Of a stretch of DNA of 64,000 nt, positions 17,223 to 25,880 are shown in pieces; the first letter of the stretch is position 1; every line of letters starts with the position of its first letter. Under the pieces are notes generated by a model. The model ran no database searches. It was not told where the DNA came from and was given only the letters and a program-made list of their open reading frames with translations. The translations under genes were made by a program, and so were the position numbers. The stretch lies in contig CBDFGJ010000003.1 in the NCBI GenBank assembly GCA_965247035.1, positions 682,001 through 746,000 on the forward strand, read 5' to 3'. Source of the DNA: Azophilus sp965247035 (GTDB taxonomy: Bacteria > Pseudomonadota > Gammaproteobacteria > Pseudomonadales > Azotimanducaceae).

Positions 17223-17715
17223 CAGCCCATCCCCTACCACGGCATTCGCGACCTCTCGGGCCTCGAATTCGCCATCAACCCCACAACCCTGCACCTTGAA
17301 GCCAACTTGGTCTCCGACCTCTCGCCACTGGCCGGGCTGGCCCGGCTGCGCACCCTCGTCCTCGGCGACAACCGGCGCCTCTAGCCGGCCTAGCCGCACT
17401 GCGCTGGCTCGACCTCTCCGACAACCGCGTCTTGGACCTTGCGCCGCTGGCCGGGCTCACCCACTTGCACGGCAACTGCCCGCCGCCGGCCGGGGATTGC
17501 TTGGCCGACATCGCATCGCTGGCTGGCTTGGCCGAACTGGAGCTGCTGTCCTTGGCCAACAACGACATCGAGGACATCTCCACCTTGGCTGGCCTGACTG
17601 AACTGTCGTGGCTGATCCTGGCCAACAACAGGATCAAAGACCTCTCGCGGCTGCTGGACAACCCGGGCCTCGGCGTCGGCGACTACATAAGCCTGCTCGG
17701 CAACCCCTACGACCT
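17222..17715 (+). pseudogene. Leucine-rich-repeat protein fragment, frameshifted
   Basis: Two frames together read at least five 20-23-residue leucine-rich repeats: DLSGLEFAINPTTLHLEAN, SDLSPLAGLARLRTLVLGDN, then after a shift near 17384 WLDLSDNRVLDLAPLAGL, DIASLAGLAELELLSLANN and DISTLAGLTELSWLILANN. The first frame ends at a TAG near 17384 and the second begins just beyond it. The 5' end runs into IS remnant A. The frame stays open to 18013 without further repeats and overlaps the aminotransferase stop. It resembles internalin-type LRR proteins, but signal peptide and anchor are absent. Confidence 0.7.
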
Positions 17716-17975
17716 AGCCGCCGCCGTCCCGCTGGCCGCCTCCGGGGTCCCGCTCGCCGTGCCGAGGCCGCCGCCCTCCCCTCGCCGGCCCCTCCGCCGC
17801 CGCCATCTCCGCTTGGCCGGCAATGAATTGCGCGGGGACGTGCAATCTTTGCCCGACGCTCCTTTCACTGGCGATGTGATACCAGAGCTCGTTGTGCAGA
17901 TGGCCCGAGCCGCGTTCCAGCAGAGCCTTGGACTGTTTGCCGAGGCACTGGTGAACCATTGGACTCAAGCGAAAA

Positions 17976-19298
17976 CTAGCCGTTGGCTGCCAAGGATTCT
18001 CCCAGAGCATTGACTAGGCTGGTGATTTCCTGTTTCTCCACCACGAATGGCAGGCCCAGTTGAATGGTGTCGCCGCCGTATCGAACGTAGAACCCCTTGT
18101 CCCACATACTCATCGCCACTTCATAGGGTCTTCGCAAGGGCTCTCCCGCATAGGGTGCAAGCGTCATGCCGCCGGCCAGACCATAGTTGCGAATGTCAAC
18201 AACATGAGGACAGTTGGCGAGGGAATGCAACGCCTCCTCAAAGTAAGGGGCGATGTCCGTCACTCGTCGAATCATGTCTTCTTGCTGTATGAACTCCAGC
18301 GAAGCCAAGCCCGCTGCGCAAGCAACCGGATGCGCCGAATAGGTATAGCCGTGGGGAAGTTCAAGGGCGTACTCCGGCGTGTCGATGTCCATGTAGCAAT
18401 CGTAGATGGATTGGTTGACTATGACCGCGCCCATAGGCACGGTGCCATTGGTCAACTGCTTGGCGACCATCATCAGGTCCGGCGTTACGCCGAAGGCTTC
18501 TGCCCCGGTTTTTGCGCCCATGCGCCCGAACGCGCAAATCACTTCATCGAAGATGAGCAGGATGTTGTGGTCATCGCAGATTTGCCGCAGCCGATTTAGG
18601 TAGCCGGCCGGCGGCGGGAATACGCCGGCGGAACCGGCCAAAGGCTCAACAATGACCGCCGCCACATTGGACGCGTCGTGCAGTGCGATGATGTCCAGCA
18701 ACTCATTGGCCAGCTCCGCTCCTTGGTCGGGCAAACCCCGCGTGAAGTAGTTTTGCGACTGCCAAGTGTGGTTGAGATGGTCCGAAGCCACGCCCTCGCC
18801 GAACATTGCCCGGTTGCCGCCAATGCCGCCGACGCTGACGCCACCGAAGTTGACCCCGTGATATCCCTTGGCGCGGCCAATGAATTTGGTCTTGGTTGGC
18901 TGCCCCTTGTTGCGCCAATATCCCCTGGCTAGTTTCAGTGCGGTATCCGCCGCTTCGGAGCCGGAGCAGCAGAAAAACACTCGATTCAGATTGCCGGGCA
19001 TGAACTCCGTGATTTTTTCCGCCAGTTGAAACGCTTTCGGATGCCCGAATTGGAATGCCGGGCTGAAGTCCAGGTTCTGGAGCTGGTTGGTGATGGCATC
19101 CGCGATGGGCTTTAGGCCATGGCCCAGACCACAGGTCCAAAGGCCGGACAGGCCATCGAATATCTTGCGGCCATTTGCATCCTCGTAGTAGCAGCCTGCC
19201 GCTTTCACTATGATGCGAGGGTTCTTCTTGAACTGCCGGTTGGCGGTGAAGGGCATCCAGTACGAATTTAGCTGTGCTTGGGTAACTTGGTTAGTCAT
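17976..19298 (-). CDS. Class III aminotransferase, beta-alanine:pyruvate type
   Basis: The PLP-dependent omega-aminotransferase has 440 residues from the ATG at 19298; an in-frame GTG at 19331 is an alternative and neither has a clear ribosome-binding site. The N-terminal SYWMPFTANRQFKKNPRI, the central GYHGVNFGGVSVGGI, FDEVICAFGRMG and the PLP lysine Lys280 in MMVAKQLTNGTVPMGA resemble beta-alanine:pyruvate aminotransferases. The likely reaction is beta-alanine (or another omega-amino acid) plus pyruvate to malonate semialdehyde plus alanine. No beta-alanine partner genes are adjacent, so the substrate remains inferred. It stands alone between transposon remnants. Confidence 0.87.
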   Translation of the reverse strand: MTNQVTQAQLNSYWMPFTANRQFKKNPRIIVKAAGCYYEDANGRKIFDGLSGLWTCGLGHGLKPIADAITNQLQNLDFSPAFQFGHPKAFQLAEKITEFMPGNLNRVFFCCSGSEAADTALKLARGYWRNKGQPTKTKFIGRAKGYHGVNFGGVSVGGIGGNRAMFGEGVASDHLNHTWQSQNYFTRGLPDQGAELANELLDIIALHDASNVAAVIVEPLAGSAGVFPPPAGYLNRLRQICDDHNILLIFDEVICAFGRMGAKTGAEAFGVTPDLMMVAKQLTNGTVPMGAVIVNQSIYDCYMDIDTPEYALELPHGYTYSAHPVACAAGLASLEFIQQEDMIRRVTDIAPYFEEALHSLANCPHVVDIRNYGLAGGMTLAPYAGEPLRRPYEVAMSMWDKGFYVRYGGDTIQLGLPFVVEKQEITSLVNALGESLAANG

Positions 19299-19608
19299 AG
19301 GGGTGTGGATTTCGTTGGGGGAGTCCGCCACAAATTGGGTTGGGTTTGGGTGGCTTGGTCAGGGCGACCTGGGTCGTTGCCAAGAGAACCATCATGCTAT
19401 AAAGGAACTGCATCCGCCGCAAAAAGCCACTAGTCGTTGCGAGGCATGGCTTTCAGGAGGGACATTTTTTGTGTTGGCATAGAGGCGACCTCTACTTGTA
19501 CTTTAAGGCGAAAGTGTTCTAAGCAGTGTCCTTGTGTAAAGGCGAGGATGAGTCTTTTGGATCAAGGTCTGGGACTATAGTTCACCAATAAACCCGCAAA
19601 CAACGCTA
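19299..19608. other. Non-coding stretch upstream of the aminotransferase
   Basis: No convincing gene was found in these 310 bases. They should hold the promoter of the minus-strand aminotransferase, but I could not pick out a confident -35/-10 pair. Confidence 0.4.
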
Positions 19609-19794
19609 GGGCACCTCTATTTTGCCTGTTTTCAGCGCCGCACGTCGGCACGACTGGTTTGAAGTTGGCATTGAGCCGCTGACCGGTGGATTCGTGGGCA
19701 GTTTTGAGCCTGTCGTGCGGTCTTTCGAGCGCGACCCGCTCCGTCTAGTGATCGGATCCGCAGTCCGGCCGCCCTTCCTTCATGCCGGGCGGGC
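19609..19794 (-). mobile_element. IS5-type element remnant B (3' end)
   Basis: It starts with GGGCACCTC at 19609-19617 and is colinear with remnant C over about 185 bases, including GACTGGTTTGAAGTTGGC and CGGTCTTTCGAGCGCGA. On the minus strand the matching block in remnant C lies just downstream of an IS5-type transposase C-terminus. No coding part survives here; the next bases belong to a different element. Confidence 0.6.
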
Positions 19795-19930
19795 GTGCAA
19801 CAGTCTCATGCTCAGGCTCCTGAGTTTTTTGCAGAAGCCGAGCACGCCTGAACCGGCGGCGGGGCGCTGGAGCCAGTGCGCCAATGCGCCGAAAATCGTC
19901 GGGGCCGAAATTCCGGAATGTGTCTGAGCC
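19795..19930. mobile_element. End fragment of an IS481-like element
   Basis: This block, from GCGTGCAACAGTCTCATG to GAATGTGTCTGAGCC, is similar to 39905-40010, which lies just upstream of a decayed IS481-like transposase. The last bases (GGGGCCGAAATTCCGGAATG) look like the terminal repeat. It was probably left by an old insertion or deletion. Confidence 0.5.
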
Positions 19931-19934
19931 CATA

Positions 19935-20105
19935 CACCGGGGCGACCTCACCATCAGCGAAGTGAGTCGGGCACTGGGCAGGTCTCTCCGCGACCACCAC
20001 CACGTCCGGCCCCACCAAGCCATCGGCTTGTTGACACCGGCCGAATTCGCGGACAAGGCAGCCTTGGCCGCCTGAACGAAAAAATTCCGAAATGTACCGA
20101 GCCCA
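19935..20105 (+). pseudogene. Integrase-core transposase C-terminal remnant
   Basis: The reading frame contains HHVRPHQAIGLLTPAEFAD, ending at TGA near 20073. This is the conserved C-terminal signature of IS3/IS481-type transposases (NHVRPHxALGxxTPxEF). The following AAATTCCGAAATGTACCGAG matches the element end seen at about 19905-19930 and 39980-40005. The catalytic DDE domain is gone. Confidence 0.65.
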
Positions 20106-20118
20106 TGCAACGCGCCGC

Positions 20119-20275
20119 AGACGTTGTGGGATTTGAGCGTGTCGCCCGAGAGGATTGGTGGCGTGTCGTGGGGGCTGGGCGACATGGAAGGCGCGTGCGA
20201 CGCCTACGGGGAGTCGCTGGCGCTTCGACGCCAACTGCGGGACGTTATTGGCAACTCGCCGCAGAACTTGAAGAG
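20119..20275 (+). pseudogene. Tetratricopeptide-repeat gene fragment
   Basis: The frame reads DLSVSPERIGGVSWGLGDM and then EGACDAYGESLALRRQLRD, which is one full unit of the repetitive TPR type built on GDxEGAxxAYxESLxLRRxL. Only about 50 codons remain. Sequence beyond 20275 belongs to an unrelated frame on the other strand. It is a fragment of a larger TPR gene; no function can be assigned. Confidence 0.5.
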
Positions 20276-20494
20276 GGCTTCGCGAGACAGCTCCACGAGG
20301 AGGTCCGCGAACGCCGGTGGCGTGTCTAGCCAATCTCCCCGCCCCGCCGCGAAGTTCAGGGGCCCGTCGAGAGCATCGTACACCTGATCCAGTAGCGCCG
20401 GTGCGGCCGATTCAAACACCGCCCGTAGCGCATCGAACGGCGTCGGTGGCTGATCGAATAGCGAAAAAAAATGGGTACGGCTCGTTATCAACAC
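20276..20494 (-). pseudogene. Uncharacterised open frame, probably a gene fragment
   Basis: This minus-strand frame has a protein-like, alternating hydrophobic composition (for example FDALRAVFESAAPALLDQVY and FADLLVELSREALFKFCGEL). Its 3' side runs into the antisense of the TPR fragment, so the C-terminus looks foreign and the gene truncated. I do not recognise the family and assign no function. Confidence 0.25.
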
Positions 20495-21057
20495 TCGGCA
20501 TCGGGCTTGGCCAAGTGGCGCAGCAGCAAGCGGAGCGAGCCTTCGCCAAGTTCGGCGCGAAGCCGCCCCGTACGTCAGTTCTCATCAAGCTGACGCTACA
20601 AGACGACCATGTGTTGCATAGACAAGGCGAGAAAATCCGCCACCATCGTCGGCTTTGGGCTTACCTGCACCATCACAGCGCTCAATCTGCTCGCCGCGCC
20701 CGATGATCCCTGAAGCCGGCCAGAGGGACCCCGTGCCGCACTATGGCTCGTGCGGTCGGTGCAACGCATCTGTTGTGGGTTGGCCGGGTGCCTTCCTTGG
20801 CCCAAGCCTTTCTCGCAACCTGCGCCTATAGCCGCATGATCGTACTGCCGTGGTGCTTTGGACGCGAATTTGGGCGGTGTCGCTGGCTGCAACATCGCGG
20901 CACAACCAAAGACACAACGGGAGCAAGCTGTGGCATCGACTCGTGTAATTTATTCAGTTATATCAATGTCTTTCTTGTTAGCGTTCGCTAACAGACAGCT
21001 GCTGGCATCTCTACAGCGGCGACGTCGTGGCGTCTAACAGTCCGCCGCTCAGGCCAG
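20495..21057. other. Region with no supported gene
   Basis: About 560 bases separate the scrambled fragments from the HEPN gene. Short open frames exist on both strands, but none shows family resemblance or a good ribosome-binding site. It should contain the 3' untranslated end of the TPR/HEPN transcript. Confidence 0.4.
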
Positions 21058-21447
21058 CTATGCCTGCCGAAGGCTCATGGAGCGCCAAAGAGTGTCTGCC
21101 TGCCGTAGAATCCTTTCGCACAGCGCTAGAACCAAGTCTGCTTTATCCCGGGGGAAATCTAGATCGATACCGTAGTCGGCCACTACGCGTAGGATACGGC
21201 ACTGTTCCAGTATGTATCCCAAGCTCCACAGCGATCTCGGGTTCAAAGAGTCCATGAGCGCGTCTACTAGATTTTTGTGTGCGCCGCCCGTCTTACCTAT
21301 CGAAAGGTTTGCGTCTTGCGCGGCCAATCGACAGCGGTGAAAAGCCGCGTAGTAGGCGCGACTTGTCGCGTTGCGCCAATCGACCTCCAGATCTCCCCTG
21401 CCGATAGCCTGGGCCGCATCGAGAAGAATTTCAGGCTTTACGGCCAT
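21058..21447 (-). CDS. HEPN-domain protein, putative ribonuclease
   Basis: The protein has 129 residues from the ATG at 21447. A longer frame begins at 21477, but similarity to HEPN helices starts at MAVKPEILLDAAQ. The sequence SRAYYAAFHRC carries the RX4-6H motif (Arg30, His37) that forms the active site in HEPN ribonuclease toxins and CRISPR/abortive-infection effectors. The rest is predicted all-helical. The start overlaps the upstream TPR gene by 17 bases, a tight coupling typical of two-gene modules. No nucleotidyltransferase (MNT) partner is present. Nuclease activity is an inference from the motif; it could also be a catalytically silent HEPN adaptor. Confidence 0.7.
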   Translation of the reverse strand: MAVKPEILLDAAQAIGRGDLEVDWRNATSRAYYAAFHRCRLAAQDANLSIGKTGGAHKNLVDALMDSLNPRSLWSLGYILEQCRILRVVADYGIDLDFPRDKADLVLALCERILRQADTLWRSMSLRQA

Positions 21448-22204
21448 TTGAAGATGCGGCGGTGAACATAGCAACAAACTTGAGTCCGGGATCGGCCATC
21501 AGGTCGGGCCGGTCGGCGATTTGGTCGGCCAAGCGCTCGTTAAGGTCCGCCGCCAATGTTGGGGTGGCGTAGACCGCTCGTTGATAGAGAAAGGAATCCG
21601 CAGCGTTATACACACTAAACCCGAAGTGGGCGCTTCGCACATTCTCGCCGCGTTGGATCGCCGTAAGAATGCGGAGGACATCCTGGGCGGCGTCTTCCCC
21701 GAATACCCCGGCCTCTACGGCATCGGCGAGTTGTTGAGCAGTATCGAATAGGGGATGAGGACGATCGGGAGTGAGGGCATGCCAGCGATCGGAGAGATTT
21801 CGGGCCACCACGAAGTTGGCGGATGCAAGAGCGGCATTGATGGCGCGTTCGATCAAATCAAGGTTATCTGGGTACGTCTTCAGGGTTTTGTTCGCTAGGC
21901 CTAGGGCCTCACCGTGTTCTTCGACAAGAGATAGGGCGAGCGAATAGTTGAACAGTATCTGGTAGGTGTCGTCCAGTTTTCTGGCGATGCTGTAATGGCG
22001 TCGGGTCTCTGTTGCATCGCCACGCAGGGCTGCGACACTGCCGAGCAGCATGTGGGCCTGGGCTGGATCAGGTTGCATCAGCGCGTTAGCCTCATCGACA
22101 ATACGACGGAGTGCGAACTCGTCCAAGGGCGGAGCTTTCGAAAGACCTGCAAGCTTTTCCACCAGTTGGCTGGCCTTGGTCTGAGTAGTTGGCTTGCGAG
22201 GCAT
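21431..22204 (-). CDS. TPR-like partner protein of the HEPN gene
   Basis: This 257-residue soluble protein is rich in helical hairpins with TPR-like spacing: AHMLLGSVAALRGDATETRR, SLALSLVEEHGEALGLANKT and the following NLDLIERAINAALASANFVV. It ends by overlapping the HEPN start. I do not recognise a named family. TPR scaffolds often bind a partner protein or sense a state, so it may hold or control the HEPN protein, but that is inference. The gene sits in a region full of transposon debris, upstream of a divergent CoA-transferase. Confidence 0.6.
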   Translation of the reverse strand: MPRKPTTQTKASQLVEKLAGLSKAPPLDEFALRRIVDEANALMQPDPAQAHMLLGSVAALRGDATETRRHYSIARKLDDTYQILFNYSLALSLVEEHGEALGLANKTLKTYPDNLDLIERAINAALASANFVVARNLSDRWHALTPDRPHPLFDTAQQLADAVEAGVFGEDAAQDVLRILTAIQRGENVRSAHFGFSVYNAADSFLYQRAVYATPTLAADLNERLADQIADRPDLMADPGLKFVAMFTAASSNGRKA

Positions 22205-22447
22205 TTTGGATAATCGGTTCGTATCGAATAGGCAAGGGCATCGAGGCTACCACAAAGTCGTAGCTAGGGCGGGCGGGCTTGAAAGAGCCGGCGTTGTCAG
22301 AGGCTTCCTCTCATCTTGCAAGTGGCGGATTAAGGTCTTGGGCAGCCGTTCTTTTTCATCGCCCATATACCCTCTGCGTCGTTCGTCGTACACTTCAGGT
22401 TCGCACTGCTCCTACAATACCGATTCTACAGATAAGGAGGTTAAGCC

Positions 22448-23626
22448 GTGTCCGGACCGCTAGCCGGCATTCGTGTACTTGATGTAGGTCTGCTCGTGCA
22501 GGGGCCCCAAGCCGCAGCGATGCTGTCGGACATGGGGGCGGATGTCGTCAAGATCGAATTGCCCGGCTTTGGCGATCACGCCCGATTCCTGCCGCTGTCT
22601 GCCGAAGACTCCCGCAGCGCGTGGTATATCGGCGCCAATCGCGGCAAACGAGGTTTGACCCTCGATCTGCGCCAGCCTGCTGGGGCGGAAATTTTTCGCC
22701 GGCTTGTCCGCACCGGAGATGTCGTCCTCAGCAATTTCGTGCCGGGAACTCTTGATGGTTGGGGGCTCGGTTATGAGGCGCTCGCCGAATGCAACCCGGG
22801 AATCATTTGGGCGGCAGGTAGCACATTCGGTCCGGTTGGGCCAGACGCCAAACGCAAGGGCGCCGACTTGGCCGGCCAAGCGGCCGGCGGCCTCATCAGC
22901 ACCATCGGGCGCGACGGCGAACCGCCGTCGCCGGCGGGCGTGACGATCGCTGATCATATAGGGTCGCTCAACTTGGTGGCCGGGATACTGGCCGCCCTCC
23001 ATGCACGGTGTCACACCGGCCGTGGGCAGCGTGTCGAGGTGTCGTTGCTCGGCGGGCAAATCTGGGCGCAGGCATCCGAATACACTGCTTTCCTTCTTAC
23101 TGGTGAGGTGCCCGGCCGCGCAAATTATGGGCATCCGCTGCTCCCGTCGATATACCGCATCTTCAAGACGGCCGATGGCTGGATCGGCCTTGTTGGGGTG
23201 CCGCCGGAGTCGATGGGTGCCTTCTGCACCGCCCTCAACCGCCCGGAACTGGCGGTGGACGAGCGCCTGCTGACCATGGGGAACTTCCAATGGCTGGTCG
23301 GAGAACTTGAACGGATCTTCAGGACGCGCACGACGGATGAGTGGTGCGCGGCGTTTCACGGCATCGACGTGCGTTACGCCCCGGTGCGGGACTATCGGCA
23401 GGTTGTGGAGGACCCGGGCGCTTGGGAAAACGGCTACTTCGCCGAGGTGCGGGACACTGGCGGGACCATGCACAGGGTTGTGGGTTCGCCTATTCGGATG
23501 AGTGAAACACCTCTTGAGCCCGGCGCGGCGGCGCCGGCGCTCGGCGAGCACACCGATGAGATCCTGCGGGAGGCGGGATACGCGGATGAAGAGATCTCGG
23601 CGTTCCGTGAGGCGGGGGTTATTTGA
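22448..23626 (+). CDS. Class III (CaiB/BaiF-type) CoA-transferase
   Basis: The 392-residue enzyme moves CoA between carboxylic acids by way of an aspartyl-CoA thioester. The N-terminal LAGIRVLDVG...MLSDMGADVVKIE and the NRGKRGLTLDL segment are classical, and the catalytic aspartate is Asp140 in KGADLAGQ. The C-terminal GEHTDEILREAGYADEEI is also typical. It has a GTG start with a strong AAGGAGG ribosome-binding site 8 bases away. The acyl substrate cannot be told. It is isolated: no dehydrogenase or hydratase neighbours on this strand. Confidence 0.92.
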   Translation: MSGPLAGIRVLDVGLLVQGPQAAAMLSDMGADVVKIELPGFGDHARFLPLSAEDSRSAWYIGANRGKRGLTLDLRQPAGAEIFRRLVRTGDVVLSNFVPGTLDGWGLGYEALAECNPGIIWAAGSTFGPVGPDAKRKGADLAGQAAGGLISTIGRDGEPPSPAGVTIADHIGSLNLVAGILAALHARCHTGRGQRVEVSLLGGQIWAQASEYTAFLLTGEVPGRANYGHPLLPSIYRIFKTADGWIGLVGVPPESMGAFCTALNRPELAVDERLLTMGNFQWLVGELERIFRTRTTDEWCAAFHGIDVRYAPVRDYRQVVEDPGAWENGYFAEVRDTGGTMHRVVGSPIRMSETPLEPGAAAPALGEHTDEILREAGYADEEISAFREAGVI

Positions 23627-24117
23627 CGCACTTGATGGGACGGTAGCGTCAAACACCGGGGTCGCATCGCAATTGATTGCGGAATTAGGGGGTGGCAGCA
23701 GCACTCAGCGCCCCGGTACGGGCGGCCGGGGGCGGATCGCGCAGTTCAGTTTGGAGACCCCCAGCCTTGATTTGAAGTGGGCTTCCTATCGGAGATCTTA
23801 GAGGTCGGGATGGATGTGTCTGCGTAACAGTGAGTCTGCGGCTTGTAAGCAGCGATGGGTGCCCCCACTTGCGAGCCTGTGTCCTATTCGGGGGTAGGCG
23901 ATCATCCCGCGTATAATGGTTGCGACGATGGACGGAGGAAATCCGGGCGTGCCGGAAGAGGCCGGAGCCCCGGATAGGACATTGACGACAACCGATCCTG
24001 TGGGCTCAGGCGGTCGCGGTCATCAGTTGCAATCATGGGCAAGAAAACAACGCCATCGACCGAACTCGTGCGGGGTATCGCCCCTCCCAAGCAAGCTATC
24101 TGCGGCAGACTCAGTAC
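23627..24117. other. Region with no supported gene
   Basis: About 490 bases. A TATAAT occurs at 23912-23917 without a matching -35. Short frames in this stretch show no family similarity. It separates the CoA-transferase from gene remnants on the other strand. Confidence 0.4.
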
Positions 24118-24790
24118 TTACGCCCTACCAAAAGCGTGTTCGGGCGACACTGCCAGACGCAATTGGCAGCGAAACCCGACCCGCCGCATTGCAGCGAGCT
24201 CGTCCTCCAGCTGGAAATAGGTGTCCTCCTCCACCCATCCGTCGAAGTGCCGGTATGCGCACCCCTCGTCTACGCCGCGATAAGCCATGTGATCGGCCCA
24301 TAACTGGTCGCTTTGCTGACGCTGGGCTGAGTCTCTGCTGATGGTCACGTCCGCATTCACGAACAGGTCGCCGGGCCGGAGCGCTTGGTAGATGCGTGCA
24401 AAGAGCCTGCTTTTTCCCTCCATTGTGGGACGTAGTGCAGAGCTAGGGAAGAGGCCACCGCGTCACACTCCGGTAGCGGAGCATCGAACGGGCACTCGCG
24501 GAATCGCGCTCGGTTTCCGAAACACTCCAGACGGATGCGTGCTTGGGCCAGCATCTCCGGATCGATGTCCTCAGCTTCAAGCGCCCCCAACACCATCATG
24601 TTCCAATATCGCTTGGCTGAGTGCGCCGGACCCTGCCCCAAGGTCAAGCACTAGACTAGACCGAACTCCCGAAACTTCCTTGGCAGATCGGGTCAATGTT
24701 TCTTCGTACCCCGGGATGAACCTGCGAATAGTCTCGTCGTAGGCATCGATCTCAAGGCGAAGATGGCTGCGGACGGAGTGACTCAACGAT
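24118..24790 (-). pseudogene. SAM-dependent methyltransferase, frameshifted pseudogene
   Basis: Three consecutive minus-strand frames join into one class I methyltransferase. First comes YDETIRRFIPGYEETL and the SAM-binding motif I SLVLDLGAGSGALS; next ALEAEDIDPEMLAQARIRL (the acidic motif II end) and CDAVASSLALHYV; then LFARIYQALRPGDLFVNADV and FDGWVEEDTYFQLEDELAAM. Shifts occur near 24620 and near 24420. The gene was once a complete small-molecule methyltransferase and is now broken. Confidence 0.7.
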
Positions 24791-24971
24791 GGCCTTCCGC
24801 GGCGTCCTGCGGCACGAATCCCACCGCCTTCCTGGCATGGGACAGGTCCCGGCACCCCCAGCGGTTGCGGCAGTTCACGAAAGACACTTCGAAATGGCGT
24901 ACGAGCCGCGCCAGCCGCCGCCGCGTTGCACCGCCGATCAGCCCGCTCATGTCTGTAACAACGATGTTCAC
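24783..24971 (-). pseudogene. NAD-dependent epimerase/dehydratase remnant with internal deletion
   Basis: The 62-codon frame begins MNIVVTDMSGLIGGATRRRL, a Rossmann-type start (degenerate GxxGxIG). It then jumps to a typical epimerase C-terminus with WGCRDLSHARKAVGFVPQDA. About 200 residues between them are missing. It lies head to tail with the methyltransferase pseudogene. Confidence 0.5.
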
Positions 24972-25112
24972 GTCAACATTCTACATGGCGATATCTCACC
25001 GAGAACCAAGACGGCGCTGCATTCTATGCCGAAAATCTGGGGCAGGCTTGAATGTCCTCAACCCGTGCGGGCGCATGAAAAAACGTCTACGAACTATGGG
25101 AAGATAGACCAT

Positions 25113-25880
25113 ATGCAGTTCAAGCGAGAAACCTCCGGCGCGGCAAGTGTACGCCGGTCAGAAACCCTGACAGAAGCAGATTGCCTCCAGGCCCAATTTG
25201 AAATCGGCGATGAAGTGACGTTTCCCGCAAAAGACGACACGCGGATGATCGGCATCATCGAGAAGCTCAACCGGAAAACGGCGACGGTGCGGTGCAGAAC
25301 GGAAAGGTGGCGGGTGCCTTACGCGCTACTTGAACCGAACGGCGGACAGCGCCGCGAGGGGAGGTATGAAAGGCTGCTTGATGTGGCCCAGGAAGCCGGC
25401 GAACTCATGGACAAACACGGGCTTAAGAGTTGGAACTTCCGCTTTAGCTCCGCTCGGCGGGCGATTGGCTTGTGTAAAGAGAAAGAGAAAATCATTCAAC
25501 TCGGCAGGCATCATGCGGCGAACGACCCACCGGAACAAGTAACCGACACCATTTTGCACGAGATCGCCCATGCGCTCGCCGGCGCTGCGGCGGGCCATGG
25601 CCCGTCCTGGTGCAACGTCGCGAAACGAATCGGCGCGACGCCGCGGGCAACCGAGGCAGGCGACCCGATGCACGACCAAGAGGTCAAGAACGGGTTTAAT
25701 CCCGGTGCAAAGGTAAGTTTCCGCTCCGGCAGCAGAAGCTATCTCACGGGCGTCGTTGTGAAGTTGAACCGCAAGACGGCGCGGGTTTCCTGCGGCGACC
25801 GAATGCTGCTTGTGCCCTACGGCTGCATTGCCGAAGCGCAGCCGGACGCTGAGTCCGCGCACAGGCCGGGCCGCGAGTAA
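25113..25880 (+). CDS. SprT-like zinc metallopeptidase flanked by duplicated KOW/SH3-like modules
   Basis: The protein has 255 residues from the ATG at 25113; the open frame extends to 24789 but the added part is unlike protein and crosses the epimerase remnant. The centre (about 85-195) is SprT-like: zinc motif HEIAH at 149-153 and a further His in AAAGHGPSW. On each side is a copy of one short beta-rich module: FEIGDEVTFPAKDDTRMIGI...IEKLNRKTATVRC near residue 30 and FNPGAKVSFRSGSRSYLTGV...VKLNRKTARVSC near 200. SprT-fold proteases such as Spartan cleave DNA-protein crosslinks; the role here is unknown. No partner gene is adjacent. Confidence 0.75.
   Translation: MQFKRETSGAASVRRSETLTEADCLQAQFEIGDEVTFPAKDDTRMIGIIEKLNRKTATVRCRTERWRVPYALLEPNGGQRREGRYERLLDVAQEAGELMDKHGLKSWNFRFSSARRAIGLCKEKEKIIQLGRHHAANDPPEQVTDTILHEIAHALAGAAAGHGPSWCNVAKRIGATPRATEAGDPMHDQEVKNGFNPGAKVSFRSGSRSYLTGVVVKLNRKTARVSCGDRMLLVPYGCIAEAQPDAESAHRPGRE

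Noticed and set aside
22460..23704. A 414-codon open frame on the minus strand opposite the CoA-transferase gene.
   Set aside because: It is the antisense shadow of a high-GC gene with all family motifs on the plus strand; the minus frame shows no recognisable domain.
23912..23917. TATAAT as a promoter for a gene to its right.
   Set aside because: There is no matching -35 box and no intact gene downstream on the plus strand within 1 kb.
24789..25112. A longer N-terminus for the SprT-like protein.
   Set aside because: The additional 108 residues run over the antisense of the epimerase remnant and have no protein-like pattern; similarity and the duplicated module begin after the ATG at 25113.
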